Shown here piece by piece: positions 45,503 through 55,168 of a stretch of DNA of 64,000 nucleotides (position 1 is its first letter; every line of letters starts with the position of its first letter). The position numbers were made by a program, and so were the translations under genes. Under the pieces are notes generated by a model. The model searched no databases. It was given only the letters and a program-made list of their open reading frames with translations, and had not been told where the DNA came from. The stretch is from Kordiimonadaceae bacterium (GTDB taxonomy: Bacteria; Pseudomonadota; Alphaproteobacteria; Sphingomonadales; Kordiimonadaceae), in contig JAEPQB010000004.1 of the NCBI GenBank assembly GCA_017640725.1, forward strand, positions 62,001 to 126,000, in the 5' to 3' direction.

Positions 45503-46528
45503 TTAACCACCAGTGTGGCTCATGTGTCGATTGACCTTGCCCACCATTTTGCCATCACTCATCGCGAAATCATGGCCTCGTGGTTTTAGACCCATGGCAG
45601 TGTCTAACGCTTCGCTCAGTGCTGCGTTTTTATTTTCTGAGCGTAGTGCCGCCATCAGGTCGACATGATCATCCTGCCCCAGGCACATGTAAATGCGGCC
45701 TGTGCAGGTCACGCGAACCCGGTTGCATCCGTCACAGAAATTGTTGGTCAGCGGTGTAATGAGCCCCAGTTTCGCGTCTGATCCATCAAGCGTGAAATAG
45801 CGGGCCGGTCCGCCGGTGCGGTGAATGCTTGGCGTTAACTCGAATTGCTTGTCCAGCTCGGTCTTTACGGCGGTCAGGGGCAAATAGGTATCTTCGCGGC
45901 CACCTTCAACGTCTCCAAGTGGCATGGTTTCAATGAGCGTGAGGTCAAATCCCTCACCAGAGGCCCACTGCAGGAGCGACGCGATTTCACCCTCGTTGAC
46001 ACCACGCATTGCCACCGTATTGATTTTCACCTGAAGGCCAGCAGCTTTGGCGGCAGCAATGCCCTCCAAAACCTGCTCCAACCGGTTCCTGCGGCTGATT
46101 TTATGGAACTTTTCGGCATCTAGAGTGTCGAGCGAGATATTGATGCGCCGGACACCAGCGTCATACAGGTCCTGAGCCATATGTGGCAGCTGCGTGCCGT
46201 TTGACGTGAGCGTTATCTCATCAAGAGTACCAGCCTCAACATGTTGACCAAGTTTGCGGATCAGCCAAATGATGTTTTTGCGTACAAGCGGCTCGCCGCC
46301 CGTCAGGCGAATGCGACGAACTCCGCGCGCCATAAAGGCTTCACAGAGCTCAAGCATTTCCTCAAGCGACAGCACATGGCTTTTTGACAGAAACACCATG
46401 TCTTCAGCCATGCAGTAGGTGCAACGAAGGTCGCAGCGGTCTGTCACCGAAAGGCGCAGATAGGTGATCTTCCGCCCAAAAGTGTCGGTAAGTGCTTTTG
46501 GGGCTTCTGGTTTTACTGGCATATCCAT
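45503..46528 (-). CDS. moaA: GTP 3',8-cyclase (molybdenum cofactor biosynthesis)
   Basis: A 341-residue radical-SAM enzyme that converts GTP to 3',8-cyclo-GTP with MoaC. The N-terminal cluster motif Cys32-x3-Cys36-x2-Cys39 (TDRCDLRCTYCMAE), the C-terminal cluster NFCDGCNRVRVTCTGRIYMC, LTGGEPLVR and the terminal GG (SHTGG), which enters the active site, are all present. No other moa gene is adjacent. Confidence 0.96.
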   Translation of the reverse strand: MDMPVKPEAPKALTDTFGRKITYLRLSVTDRCDLRCTYCMAEDMVFLSKSHVLSLEEMLELCEAFMARGVRRIRLTGGEPLVRKNIIWLIRKLGQHVEAGTLDEITLTSNGTQLPHMAQDLYDAGVRRINISLDTLDAEKFHKISRRNRLEQVLEGIAAAKAAGLQVKINTVAMRGVNEGEIASLLQWASGEGFDLTLIETMPLGDVEGGREDTYLPLTAVKTELDKQFELTPSIHRTGGPARYFTLDGSDAKLGLITPLTNNFCDGCNRVRVTCTGRIYMCLGQDDHVDLMAALRSENKNAALSEALDTAMGLKPRGHDFAMSDGKMVGKVNRHMSHTGG

Positions 46529-46627
46529 AGCGACAATGTTGGCGCAATGCCCGTGAAGGTCAATAGCCCTTCGATGATTTGACCAGATTGTGAGGATTAA
46601 TGGCCTGACAAGGTGTCAGGGCAGGGT

Positions 46628-46948
46628 TTAGCTTTCGTCGTCAAACAATCTGCCGAGCAATTGATCCTGGCTTTCTGCAACCCGCGTGAAAGCAGCTGCG
46701 CTGGCCTTAAATTGCGCTTCGGCACCCTTGAGGTCTACGATTTGCTGGGCGAGTGGGCGACCTTGTTCCTGCCGGGTGTCAGGGCTGTCGTTTTGCGCAT
46801 TTGCGTCTTGCTCAGCCGTGGCCGCTTCAGTTTCTTCTTGAAAGCTCGACTGATCAGACGTCGTTTTCAGAATTTCAACAGCAAGATCTGTCGCACGGCG
46901 TTGCGCATTCAGCAGACCATTTGCAGCACTTGATAGAGCATCAACCAT
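46628..46948 (-). CDS. Small flagellar rod/hook-like protein
   Basis: A 106-residue protein. Its ends look like the ends of axial flagellar proteins with the middle missing: MVDALSSAANGLLNAQRRATDLAVEILK at the start and LAQQIVDLKGAEAQFKASAAAFTRVAESQDQLLGRLFD at the end, which is the FlgC/FlgG-type C-terminal helix. The middle is acidic and Gln-rich. Similar mini-proteins exist in other Alphaproteobacteria; their job is unclear. Not part of the flgK-flgL operon. Confidence 0.6.
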   Translation of the reverse strand: MVDALSSAANGLLNAQRRATDLAVEILKTTSDQSSFQEETEAATAEQDANAQNDSPDTRQEQGRPLAQQIVDLKGAEAQFKASAAAFTRVAESQDQLLGRLFDDES

Positions 46949-47049
46949 TTTGTGATCCCGGCATTGTTGCTGGTTCTAAGCTATCGCACTAGATTGAAAC
47001 ACAGGTAAAGAGATCGATAAAATTTTATCTATGTACGCGGGAGTGTGTG

Positions 47050-47679
47050 ATGGAACTTGATGTTGTAATTGATGTGGTATGTCCTTGGTGCTTTGTCGGC
47101 AAGCGTCAGCTTGATAAAGCGCTCGCCCAGCGCCCCGGCATTGTGAAACAAGTCCGCTATCGCCCCTATCAGCTTTCCGCCGAAACTCCAGCTGAAGGTG
47201 TGGATAGGGCGGAGCATTACGCCCGCAAATTTGGTGACAGTCCGCAATACAAAGCAGCACGTGAGCACTTGCTGTTGCTGGGCAAAGAATTGGGCATCAA
47301 TTTCGATTTTGAAAGTGAGTGCCGCATCGCCAATACGCTTGATGCGCACCGAATGATCCGCTGGGCCATGACACCGGGCTTGCAGGAAGAGGTGGCCGAG
47401 GGCCTGATGAAAGCCTATTTCGAAGACTGCGCGTTCCTGGGCGATCACGCCTTGCTCGTGCAAATTGCCCGCGATGCCGGTATGGACGGCGATTTGGTTC
47501 AAGACCTCTTGTCATCTGACCAAGATAAAAACCTGATTGCGAGCGAAGTTCGCCAAGCGCACCAGATGGGTATTCAAGGCGTGCCCATGTTTATTTTTAA
47601 CGGCAATGCAGGCGTTTCAGGCGCACAGGATGCATCGGTATTGGTACAGGTGATCGATAAGCTTCAAGCGGCAGCATAG
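47050..47679 (+). CDS. DsbA family oxidoreductase (FrnE-like)
   Basis: A 209-residue cytosolic thioredoxin-fold protein; GGGAG sits 6 bases before the ATG at 47050. The CPWC active site is at residues 11-14 (IDVVCPWCFVGKRQLDKAL) and the late GIQGVPMFIFNG is the cis-proline loop. No signal peptide, as in FrnE/2-hydroxychromene-isomerase-like relatives. It may be an oxidative-stress isomerase. It is a single gene; a terminator follows. Confidence 0.9.
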   Translation: MELDVVIDVVCPWCFVGKRQLDKALAQRPGIVKQVRYRPYQLSAETPAEGVDRAEHYARKFGDSPQYKAAREHLLLLGKELGINFDFESECRIANTLDAHRMIRWAMTPGLQEEVAEGLMKAYFEDCAFLGDHALLVQIARDAGMDGDLVQDLLSSDQDKNLIASEVRQAHQMGIQGVPMFIFNGNAGVSGAQDASVLVQVIDKLQAAA

Positions 47680-47683
47680 GCCA

Positions 47684-47714
47684 AAAAAGAAAAGGGCGGC
47701 GCACCACCCTTTTC
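47684..47714. terminator. Rho-independent terminator, mainly for the minus strand
   Basis: Arms GAAAAGGG and CCCTTTTC. On the minus strand they are followed by six T, so it ends the outer-membrane protein transcript; on the plus strand the T-run is within the stem. Confidence 0.6.
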
Positions 47715-47808
47715 CTGCCCGTCTTTGGGAACGTATACTCAGACAGGCTTTTTTGCACCGGTTTGGGGAGATATGGGGCAAGGACCGGTGCAGGGCATCT
47801 GGGGACCG

Positions 47809-48351
47809 TTAAAATTTCAGCAGAAAGCCGCCCTTGGCTTGCCACTGACCGTTGTCATTGCCGTAAGTGGTATAGTCACCGCCAAGCCGGAAGCTCACAC
47901 GGTCCGTCAGGGCACGCTCATAGCCGCCACCAAAGCGCCAGCCGCCATCGGTGAAGCTGTCACCCGAGGTGCCGAGCGGGTCAAATGAGGTTTGGGCATA
48001 ACCAGCCTTGGCATAAAGTAGGTTTGCGCCGTCACCGAACGTTGAACCAAGCACAAGAGACGTGCTCCATTCATAATCGGCAGCCACGCCAACCGCGTTG
48101 TTTTTGTATCCGCTATCACCAAAAGTGCCTTCGAGGCCAAAAACAAGGCCGCTTTCCATTTGTTGGCGGTAGCCGATAACGCCGCCATAATAAAGGCTGC
48201 GGTCACGTTTTACGTCACCGGAAAGTTTGGTCCAGTCAACACCGGCTTCCACACCGCCATAAAGGCCGCTAAACGGGTCACTGTCCTGCGCAAGCGTGGG
48301 GGCCGATATGGCCGTTACAAGTGCTGTCGTTGCAAAGATTATTGATTTCAT
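47809..48351 (-). CDS. Outer-membrane beta-barrel protein
   Basis: A 180-residue protein with AGGAGG ahead of the ATG and a signal peptide ending LAQ (residues 1-22). The mature part starts DSDPFSGLYGGVEAGVDW, is built of alternating strands with GG turns and ends in WQAKGGFLLKF, a C-terminal Phe for BAM. Resembles the porin/OmpA-like small eight-stranded barrels of Alphaproteobacteria. Function (adhesion, stability) unknown. 152 bases downstream of mfd on the same strand. Confidence 0.85.
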   Translation of the reverse strand: MKSIIFATTALVTAISAPTLAQDSDPFSGLYGGVEAGVDWTKLSGDVKRDRSLYYGGVIGYRQQMESGLVFGLEGTFGDSGYKNNAVGVAADYEWSTSLVLGSTFGDGANLLYAKAGYAQTSFDPLGTSGDSFTDGGWRFGGGYERALTDRVSFRLGGDYTTYGNDNGQWQAKGGFLLKF

Positions 48352-48503
48352 TGGTTCCTCCTGAAATTTGACGGGCAGGGCAAAAGCCCCGCGTCGCCGA
48401 CAGGAGGAAAATCACGCCGGACTTGGGCGTGTGTGTGAACGCCTTGTGGCCAATTTGCGAAGAAATAAGGCCATTTTGGACACCTTGCGCCTATTGTGGC
48501 GGA

Positions 48504-51500
48504 CTAAGTGGCTGCAATTGTTGCCAATTTGCGCGTGACAGCGGCCACTGACTTTAACCGTACACCGATTTTGTCCATGCGGGCGTAATACACAAGCTTA
48601 TGGTCCGGGCGCAGTTTTGCAGTTTGGCCGGTACCTGAGATAAACTCCACAAGGCCTGCCGGGTTGGCATATTTGTCGCCGCGGAAACTGATCACAAGCC
48701 CTTTGGGTCCAGCCTCCAGTTTCTCAATCCCGGCACGCTTGCTGTGGCCCTTAATGATCATAATTGCCGCAAGCTGTTTCACCTCTGAAGGTAGGGGGCC
48801 AAACCTGTCAATAAGCTCGGCACAGAAGGCATCCACATCTTCGCGGGTATCAAGGTCCGCCAGCCGGCGATAAAGCGCCATGCGCTGGGTGAGGTCTGGC
48901 ACATATTTTTCGGGGATCATTACCGTCGCGCCCAAATTGATTTGCGGCGACCAATCGGTTTCCGCGAAGTCGTCTTCACCGCCCCCCGCTCTTGCCTCGG
49001 CAACTGCCTCTTCTAGCATTTTTTGATAAAGCTCGACACCCACTTCCCGGATGTGACCTGATTGCTCATCACCCAACAAATTTCCGGCCCCCCGAATATC
49101 CATGTCATGGCTCGCGATCGAGAAGCCAGCACCCAATGTGTCGAGTGCTTGCAGCACCTGAAGCCTTTTATCGGCATTTTCCGTCAATTTTTTGCCAGGT
49201 GGCGTCGTTAAATAGGCATAAGCGCGTGTTTTTGACCGGCCGACGCGCCCACGAAGCTGGTACATTTGCGCAAGGCCGAACATGTCAGCCCGGTGCACCA
49301 CCATCGTATTGGCGGTTGGGATATCAATCCCGCTTTCGATGATAGTGGTGGAAAGAAGAACATCGTACCGGCCTTCATAAAAGGCTGTCATAACGTCCTC
49401 GATGGTCTTTGGTGGCATCTGACCGTGCGCCATGATGAACTTCACTTCGGGCACTTCTTCCCGCAGGAATGTGGCGGCTTCTTCAAGGTCAGTAATGCGA
49501 GGGCAGACATAAAAGCTCTGGCCGCCACGGTAATGTTCCCGCAGCAATGCTTCGCGAACAACCATTGGGTCGAAAGGCAGCACAAAGGTTCGCACAGCAA
49601 GACGGTCCACTGGCGGTGTCGCAATCAGCGAGAGGTCGCGAATACCCGACATGGCCATCTGAAGCGTGCGCGGGATAGGTGTAGCCGTCAACGTCAGCAC
49701 GTGCACGTTGGCCTTGAGTTCCTTAAGCTTTTCCTTGTGGGCGACGCCAAAATGCTGCTCCTCGTCCACGATCAAAAGACCCATGTCTTTGAAGGCGACA
49801 TCTTTAGCGAGCAGGGCGTGCGTGCCAATGACAATGTCGATGGTGCCGGCGCGCATTTCGTCTTTCGTCGCGGAAACTTCTTTCCCGGAAACCAGACGTG
49901 AGAGCTGTCCAATACGAACCGGTAAGCCTTTGAAACGCTCGGTGAAATTCAAATAGTGCTGCCGCGAAAGCAGGGTGGTGGGTGCGACAACTGCCACCTG
50001 ATGACCGGCCATAACCGCCAGGAATGCTGCCCTAAGCGCAACTTCGGTTTTGCCGAAGCCCACGTCACCGCAAACCAGGCGGTCCATGGGTTTGCCGGAA
50101 GCGAGATCGTTCGCTACGTCACCGATTGCCCGCAACTGGTCATCGGTTTCGGTGAAGGGGAAACGGGCGCAAAACTCGTCATAGAGACCATCCGTTGCCA
50201 AGATGCGCTGGCCTTCTTTTAGAGCCCGGGCTGCTGCAAGCTTGATAAGCTGATCCGCCATCTCGCGGATGCGCTGCTTCATCTTGGCTTTGCGTGCCTG
50301 CCAGGCGACACCGCCAAGCTTGTCAAGGGTTCCACCCGCATCTTCGCCGCCGTAGCGAGAGAGAATTTCGATGTTCTCAACTGGCACATACAGCTTGTCA
50401 CCGCCCAGATATGACAGCAGCAAGCAATCATGCCCGGCACCTGAAACGGTGATAGTTTCAAGGCCTTCAAAGCGGCCAATGCCATGGCTTACATGCACCA
50501 CCAGGTCACCGGGCGCGAGCGTGCTCGCTTCCTTCAGGAAGTTGTCTGCGCGCTTGTTGCGGCGCGATTTGCGTACCAGCCGGTCACCCAACACGTCTTG
50601 CTCGGAGATAACGGCAAGATCGTCGGTTTCGAACCCGCTCTCCAGCGGCAGCACAGTGACGGCTATACCGTTTTTATTTTCGGTGCGAATATCCGCCCAC
50701 GTTTCAGCGAGCCCGATGGGGGACAGGTCGTGGTCTTCAAGGACACCCTTCATGCGGTCGGCGGCACCTGCGGAATAGCTCGCGAAAACAACGCGTTTGC
50801 CTGCTTTGCGCAAGTCGTTCACATGGTCGCGCACAGCGTCATAAACATTCAGGTCTTTGTTGTTACGCTCGGGGCCAAAGTTGCGGCCCTGCCGCGCCCC
50901 AAACGAAACAACGTCCAATGCTTCAGGCGCTTCAAACGGTGACAAGCGCTCGACATTGCAGTCTGCAAGCAGCTGCTGCCATTCTTCTTCCGCCACATAC
51001 AGCGTTGCACTAGGCACGGGCTTATAGGGCGGCGTTGTATTATTCTTGTTTTGCCTGGCAATTTCCCAGGCTTCAGCGCGGGCCTGATAATAGTCATTGA
51101 TCGCCGTTTGGCGCTCGGTCGCTGCTTCGTCAGCCTGATGATCCATCGTCAATACAGGGTTTTCAACAAAATCAAACAGGCTTGAAAGCGTTTCATGAAA
51201 CAGCGGCAGCCAGTGTTCTGCCCCCTGGTACTTTCGGCCTTCACTTATGCTTTCGTATAAAAGGTCATCAGACCGGGCAGGGCCAAATGTGGCCACGTAG
51301 TTTTTGCGGAACCGCGTTATGGCCTCTTTGCTTAGCGCATATTCGCTCGCGGGTTTAAGGTCCAGCGCCTGGATTTTTCCGGTAGTGCGCTGATCCAGCG
51401 GATCAAAGGTGCGGATCGTGTCCAGTTCATCGCCAAAGAAATCCAGCCTGAGCGGTTCAGCATAACCGGGCGGAAACAGGTCCAATAAGCCGCCACGCAC

Positions 51501-52001
51501 CGCAAATTCACCATGCTCCATTACTTGCCCGGACCGATTGTAACCGTTGGAAGCAAGGAAATCCGTGAGCGTCTGCATGTTGAATTCGTCGCCCGGTTCC
51601 GCATGCAAGCTGGCAGCCGCGACGGCATCATTAGAAGGCACCCGCTGCAATGCCGCATTCACAGTTGTCAAAAGCAACAGTGGTTTCTTCCTGCGCCATG
51701 CGGTCAGGCGGGCCAGGCCGCTCATCCGGCGGGCCACAATGTCTCCCTGCGGGCTCACCCTGTCATAAGGCAAGCAGTCCCACGCGGGAATGACCACGAT
51801 ATCGAGCGACGGATCGAAGAACCGAATGGCTGCCTCTAACATCGCAAGCCGAGCATCGTCGCGTGCAACATGCATTACCGGTCGCTTGGCATCCGCAAAT
51901 GCGCGGCCAGCCAGATCAGCGAGCAGCATGGCATCAAAGCCACTTGGCACGCCAGCAACCGTCAAGGGTTGCTCAACATCAATTAAGTCTGTGAGCGTCA
52001 T
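48504..52001 (-). CDS. mfd: Transcription-repair coupling factor Mfd
   Basis: A 1165-residue ATP-dependent translocase that removes stalled RNA polymerase and recruits UvrA. The UvrB-like N terminus (AWDCLPYDRVSPQGDIVARRM), the polymerase-interacting CarD-like domain (LAPGDLVVHVSHGIGRFEGLETI), and RecG-like motor motifs GDVGFGKTEVALRAA, VDEEQHFGVAHKE, TLTATPIPRTLQ and QLRGRVGRSKTRAYAY are all seen, ending in the TRCF C-terminal domain. Full length. sdhE lies 19 bases upstream on the same strand. Confidence 0.98.
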   Translation of the reverse strand: MTLTDLIDVEQPLTVAGVPSGFDAMLLADLAGRAFADAKRPVMHVARDDARLAMLEAAIRFFDPSLDIVVIPAWDCLPYDRVSPQGDIVARRMSGLARLTAWRRKKPLLLLTTVNAALQRVPSNDAVAAASLHAEPGDEFNMQTLTDFLASNGYNRSGQVMEHGEFAVRGGLLDLFPPGYAEPLRLDFFGDELDTIRTFDPLDQRTTGKIQALDLKPASEYALSKEAITRFRKNYVATFGPARSDDLLYESISEGRKYQGAEHWLPLFHETLSSLFDFVENPVLTMDHQADEAATERQTAINDYYQARAEAWEIARQNKNNTTPPYKPVPSATLYVAEEEWQQLLADCNVERLSPFEAPEALDVVSFGARQGRNFGPERNNKDLNVYDAVRDHVNDLRKAGKRVVFASYSAGAADRMKGVLEDHDLSPIGLAETWADIRTENKNGIAVTVLPLESGFETDDLAVISEQDVLGDRLVRKSRRNKRADNFLKEASTLAPGDLVVHVSHGIGRFEGLETITVSGAGHDCLLLSYLGGDKLYVPVENIEILSRYGGEDAGGTLDKLGGVAWQARKAKMKQRIREMADQLIKLAAARALKEGQRILATDGLYDEFCARFPFTETDDQLRAIGDVANDLASGKPMDRLVCGDVGFGKTEVALRAAFLAVMAGHQVAVVAPTTLLSRQHYLNFTERFKGLPVRIGQLSRLVSGKEVSATKDEMRAGTIDIVIGTHALLAKDVAFKDMGLLIVDEEQHFGVAHKEKLKELKANVHVLTLTATPIPRTLQMAMSGIRDLSLIATPPVDRLAVRTFVLPFDPMVVREALLREHYRGGQSFYVCPRITDLEEAATFLREEVPEVKFIMAHGQMPPKTIEDVMTAFYEGRYDVLLSTTIIESGIDIPTANTMVVHRADMFGLAQMYQLRGRVGRSKTRAYAYLTTPPGKKLTENADKRLQVLQALDTLGAGFSIASHDMDIRGAGNLLGDEQSGHIREVGVELYQKMLEEAVAEARAGGGEDDFAETDWSPQINLGATVMIPEKYVPDLTQRMALYRRLADLDTREDVDAFCAELIDRFGPLPSEVKQLAAIMIIKGHSKRAGIEKLEAGPKGLVISFRGDKYANPAGLVEFISGTGQTAKLRPDHKLVYYARMDKIGVRLKSVAAVTRKLATIAAT

Positions 52002-52020
52002 AGATGCAGTCCCGCGTTCC

Positions 52021-52323
52021 CTAGCGTGCTTTAAGCACCATGAAGTCGAGCTTTTGCAGGCGGCTCATCATCTCGCCCTGAAATTTTTCAGGCACGTTTT
52101 CGCCCTTGGTCACCCATGCCAAAATCTCATGATCCTGCTCTTCAAACAGGCTTTCGAACCAGGCACAGTCATCTTCTGAAAAGTCCTGCACATTCGCTTC
52201 CACGAAATTGCCAAAGATCAAATCTAACTCTTTAATACCGCGATGCCAGGCGCGGAAAAGCAAGCGCCGGCGGCGGTTCTCCAGGTCAATTTCTTTGTGT
52301 GGATTGTAGCTAAGATCAGTCAT
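52021..52323 (-). CDS. sdhE: Succinate dehydrogenase assembly factor SdhE
   Basis: A 100-residue protein of the DUF339/Sdh5 family that helps attach FAD to succinate dehydrogenase SdhA. The conserved RGxxE motif is R28-G29-I-K-E32 (AWHRGIKELDLIFGNF). The position between divergent recG and mfd is the common alphaproteobacterial arrangement. The start codon lies 115 bases from that of recG. Confidence 0.95.
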   Translation of the reverse strand: MTDLSYNPHKEIDLENRRRRLLFRAWHRGIKELDLIFGNFVEANVQDFSEDDCAWFESLFEEQDHEILAWVTKGENVPEKFQGEMMSRLQKLDFMVLKAR

Positions 52324-52438
52324 TGCAAGCAGCCTTCAGAACGAGCCCATTGGCGGGCGGCACACCATAAGCTATGGTCCCTTCAGGGGAAAGTGAAACT
52401 TTGCCGCATGCCGCAGAAATCCGGGGTTCCTGACAGAT

Positions 52439-54523
52439 ATGAGACCAGAAGCGCTTTTTGAGTATTTCGCTGACGTAGAGCGTTTGCCGGGTATTGGCAA
52501 GCGCAACCGTGTGGCGTTGGAGCGTTTGTTTGGCAACCGGCTGGTTGACCTGTTGTTTCATTTGCCAACAGGCTTGGTGGACAGGCGCTACCGACCCAAG
52601 CTTTCAGACGCCTCTCCCGGCGGTATTGTGACCGTAGAAGTGACAGTGGATGAGCATGCCATTGCCCGAAACAGGCGCATGCCTTACCGCGTGCACTGTC
52701 ATGATGATACTGGCGAGCTGACGCTGGTTTTCTTCAATCCGCGCGCAGATTGGTTGCAACGGCAACTGCCAGAAGGCGAACGCCGCATCATCAGCGGCAA
52801 ACTTGAAGACTATAACGGCAAGCTGCAGATCACCCATCCGGACTATATGGTGGACCCAGAGAGCGCCGACGAAATGCCGGCGCTCGAAACCATTTACCCA
52901 CTCACGGCGGGCCTGTCTGGCAAAATATTGCGCAAGGCGGCAAAAGCAGCGCTCGCGATGGTCCCACCACTGCCTGAATGGCATGACAAAGCCCTGATGG
53001 AACGTGACAAACTGCCTGCTTTCACAGACGCGCTGAATTTCGTGCATCAGCCCACGGGTTTTGAAGATATTGCGCCCGCGTCGCTCGCGCGTAGGCGGCT
53101 GGCGTGTGATGAATTGCTGGCGACACAACTGGCGCTCGCCATCGTCAGGGACCGAACCCGCCGCAAACGGGGCAGGGCGCTTTCTGGCGATGGACGGCTT
53201 GTGAAACAGTTGTTGGCAGCCTTGCCGTATCAGTTAACCGGTGACCAACAATCCGCCCTCAAGGAAATCGCCACTGACCTTGCGAGCGAAAAAGCCATGC
53301 TGCGGCTGATGCAGGGAGACGTGGGCAGTGGCAAAACCGTTGTGGCGTTGCTGGCTGTGGCGTCCGCTGTGGAAGCAGGTGTGCAAACCGCCTTGTTGGC
53401 GCCAACTGAAATTCTGGCAAACCAGCATCTGGAGACAATTGCACCACTTGCGGAGGCGGTGGGCTTGCGCATTGCCCTTTTGACCGGCCGCAACAAGGGC
53501 AAGCCCCGCAAAGCGCTACTGGAGGCGCTGGCAGCAGGCGAGATTGACCTGTTGATCGGCACACATGCCATCATCCAGGACGATGTGGCGTTTAAAGACC
53601 TTGGCTTTGCCATCATTGACGAACAGCACCGATTTGGCGTGCAGCAAAGACTGACACTTGCTGGCAAGGCCGAGCGCGGTGTTGATGTGCTGGGCATGAC
53701 GGCGACGCCAATCCCGCGCACCCTCACTCTTACGGCGTATGGTGATATGGACGTGTCGCTCATTCGCGAGAAGCCACCGGGCAGGAAACCCGTTGACACG
53801 CGCGTCGTGGCGCTTGATCGCCTTGCTGATGTGGCCGCGGGCATTGGTCGGGCGGTGCAGGCTGGTGCGCGCGCCTATTGGGTGTGTCCGCTCGTTGAGG
53901 AAAGCGAACTGATGGACCTCGCCGCGGCCGAAGAACGTTACGGAAGCCTGAAGCATATGTTCGGGGACCGTGTGGGCCTTGTGCATGGCAAGATGAAAGG
54001 CCCGGAGAAAGACGCCGTGATGGAAATGTTCCAGCGCGGTGACATTAGCATCCTTGTGTCCACCACAGTGATTGAAGTGGGTGTAAATGTACCCGAGGCG
54101 ACCATTATGGTGATTGAGCAAGCAGAGCGCTTTGGCCTTGCGCAATTGCACCAATTGCGCGGACGTGTGGGCCGCGGCGACGCGCAATCAATCTGCATAT
54201 TACTGCGCGCCAATGACGTGGGCGAGGTGGCGAGGTCGCGCCTGAAAATCATGCGCGAAACCGAGGATGGGTTCCTGATCGCGGAAGAAGACCTGCGCCT
54301 GCGCGGTGGTGGTGAGGTGCTTGGCACCAAACAGTCAGGCTTGCCTGAATTCAACCTGGTTGACTTCACGGAACATGCGGACCTGATCGAGCTTGCGCGC
54401 GATGATGCCCGTATGATTGTCGCCAAAGACCCTGAACTCAAGTCTGAGCGTGGGCAAGCACTGAGGCATTTGCTGTATTTATTCGAGCGCGATGAAGGCG
54501 TGCGCCTGATGCAATCGGGCTAA
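52439..54523 (+). CDS. recG: ATP-dependent DNA helicase RecG
   Basis: A 694-residue fork-reversal helicase. N-terminal wedge domain with OB fold (LFFHLPTGLVDRRYR; VHCHDDTGELTLVFFN), then motor: GDVGSGKTVVALLA (Walker A), IIDEQHRFGVQQR (DEQH), GMTATPIPRTL, and VSTTVIEVGVNVPEATIMVIEQAERFGLAQLHQLRGRVGRG, ending in the family TRG hairpin. Length normal. Confidence 0.98.
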   Translation: MRPEALFEYFADVERLPGIGKRNRVALERLFGNRLVDLLFHLPTGLVDRRYRPKLSDASPGGIVTVEVTVDEHAIARNRRMPYRVHCHDDTGELTLVFFNPRADWLQRQLPEGERRIISGKLEDYNGKLQITHPDYMVDPESADEMPALETIYPLTAGLSGKILRKAAKAALAMVPPLPEWHDKALMERDKLPAFTDALNFVHQPTGFEDIAPASLARRRLACDELLATQLALAIVRDRTRRKRGRALSGDGRLVKQLLAALPYQLTGDQQSALKEIATDLASEKAMLRLMQGDVGSGKTVVALLAVASAVEAGVQTALLAPTEILANQHLETIAPLAEAVGLRIALLTGRNKGKPRKALLEALAAGEIDLLIGTHAIIQDDVAFKDLGFAIIDEQHRFGVQQRLTLAGKAERGVDVLGMTATPIPRTLTLTAYGDMDVSLIREKPPGRKPVDTRVVALDRLADVAAGIGRAVQAGARAYWVCPLVEESELMDLAAAEERYGSLKHMFGDRVGLVHGKMKGPEKDAVMEMFQRGDISILVSTTVIEVGVNVPEATIMVIEQAERFGLAQLHQLRGRVGRGDAQSICILLRANDVGEVARSRLKIMRETEDGFLIAEEDLRLRGGGEVLGTKQSGLPEFNLVDFTEHADLIELARDDARMIVAKDPELKSERGQALRHLLYLFERDEGVRLMQSG

Positions 54524-54597
54524 TCACAACCTCGTTATTGACTCCTCCCATAAAACGTGTAGAAACCACACCTCACTTTCGTATTGAGGAGGCAATT

Positions 54598-54651
54598 ATG
54601 CTTAGTGTGCATATATCCCGCCCTCCATGTCAGGAGGCAAAGCTGCGCTGA
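54598..54651 (+). other. Short reading frame with an ideal ribosome site
   Basis: GAGGAGG stands 5 bases ahead of an ATG that opens a 17-codon frame (MLSVHISRPPCQEAKLR, then TGA). It is in the 200-base gap after recG. It may be a leader peptide for the next gene, an overlooked micro-protein or a remnant; nothing in the sequence settles which. Confidence 0.25.
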
Positions 54652-54723
54652 CAGCTTCACCGTTCCAGCCACTGGTTGGGATACTGATATTCCGCGTCTT
54701 GCGGGCAGTACGGACTTCAAAAG

Positions 54724-55125
54724 ATGTATATCCGATTTGTATCGCCCCTGCGCACGCGCAGGCGCGGTGTAGACTATGGCATTTTCGCATGCGCTTATCA
54801 GTGCTGGCGTGATCAACGCACACCTGATTATCTGCGAGATGCCATTCGAACAGAATTGAAATGGTTTGAAGAGAGCCTCCCGGTACCAGGGATTGGCAAT
54901 TTTTACATCAAATCAAAAAAACGCTGGTACGCCGACGGAATTTGTTGGTTCAGAAGTGACGCTGACGAAATGATCAAAAGGGCTTATGCCCTGCAAGCTT
55001 TGTTGGGCGAATGTGGTTGGAATATTTCCACCAATGGCACTTATGAGCCGGGGCAAATTCTCTACCGCGACCAGTATCAGATTGTCGCTAAACCGGGCGC
55101 ACTGACGCCAACGCAGTGGCACTAG
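54724..55125 (+). CDS. Conserved hypothetical protein
   Basis: A 133-residue protein not assigned to a known family. It is Trp- and Tyr-rich (YGIFACAYQCWRDQRTPDYLRDAIRTELKWFEESLPVPG) with SKKRWYADGICWF in the middle; such text looks like a real soluble fold. No signal or membrane segment. The ATG at 54724 has a weak site (GGAC). A terminator-like hairpin at 55132 ends it. It is convergent with a zinc-ribbon gene. Confidence 0.6.
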   Translation: MYIRFVSPLRTRRRGVDYGIFACAYQCWRDQRTPDYLRDAIRTELKWFEESLPVPGIGNFYIKSKKRWYADGICWFRSDADEMIKRAYALQALLGECGWNISTNGTYEPGQILYRDQYQIVAKPGALTPTQWH

Positions 55126-55131
55126 AAAAGG

Positions 55132-55168
55132 GCCCGGTGTTTTTGACGCCGGGCTAGCTTTGTTTTTC
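55132..55168 (+). terminator. Rho-independent terminator
   Basis: Stem GCCCGG / CCGGGC (extended by TG/CG) with a T-rich loop; the downstream bases TAGCTTTGTTTTT give a loose T-run. Confidence 0.6.

Noticed and set aside
47754-47792. 9-base inverted repeat TGCACCGGT / ACCGGTGCA
   Set aside because: Spacer is 21 bases with no suitable T-run or start nearby; palindromic hexamer ACCGGT makes it likely by chance.
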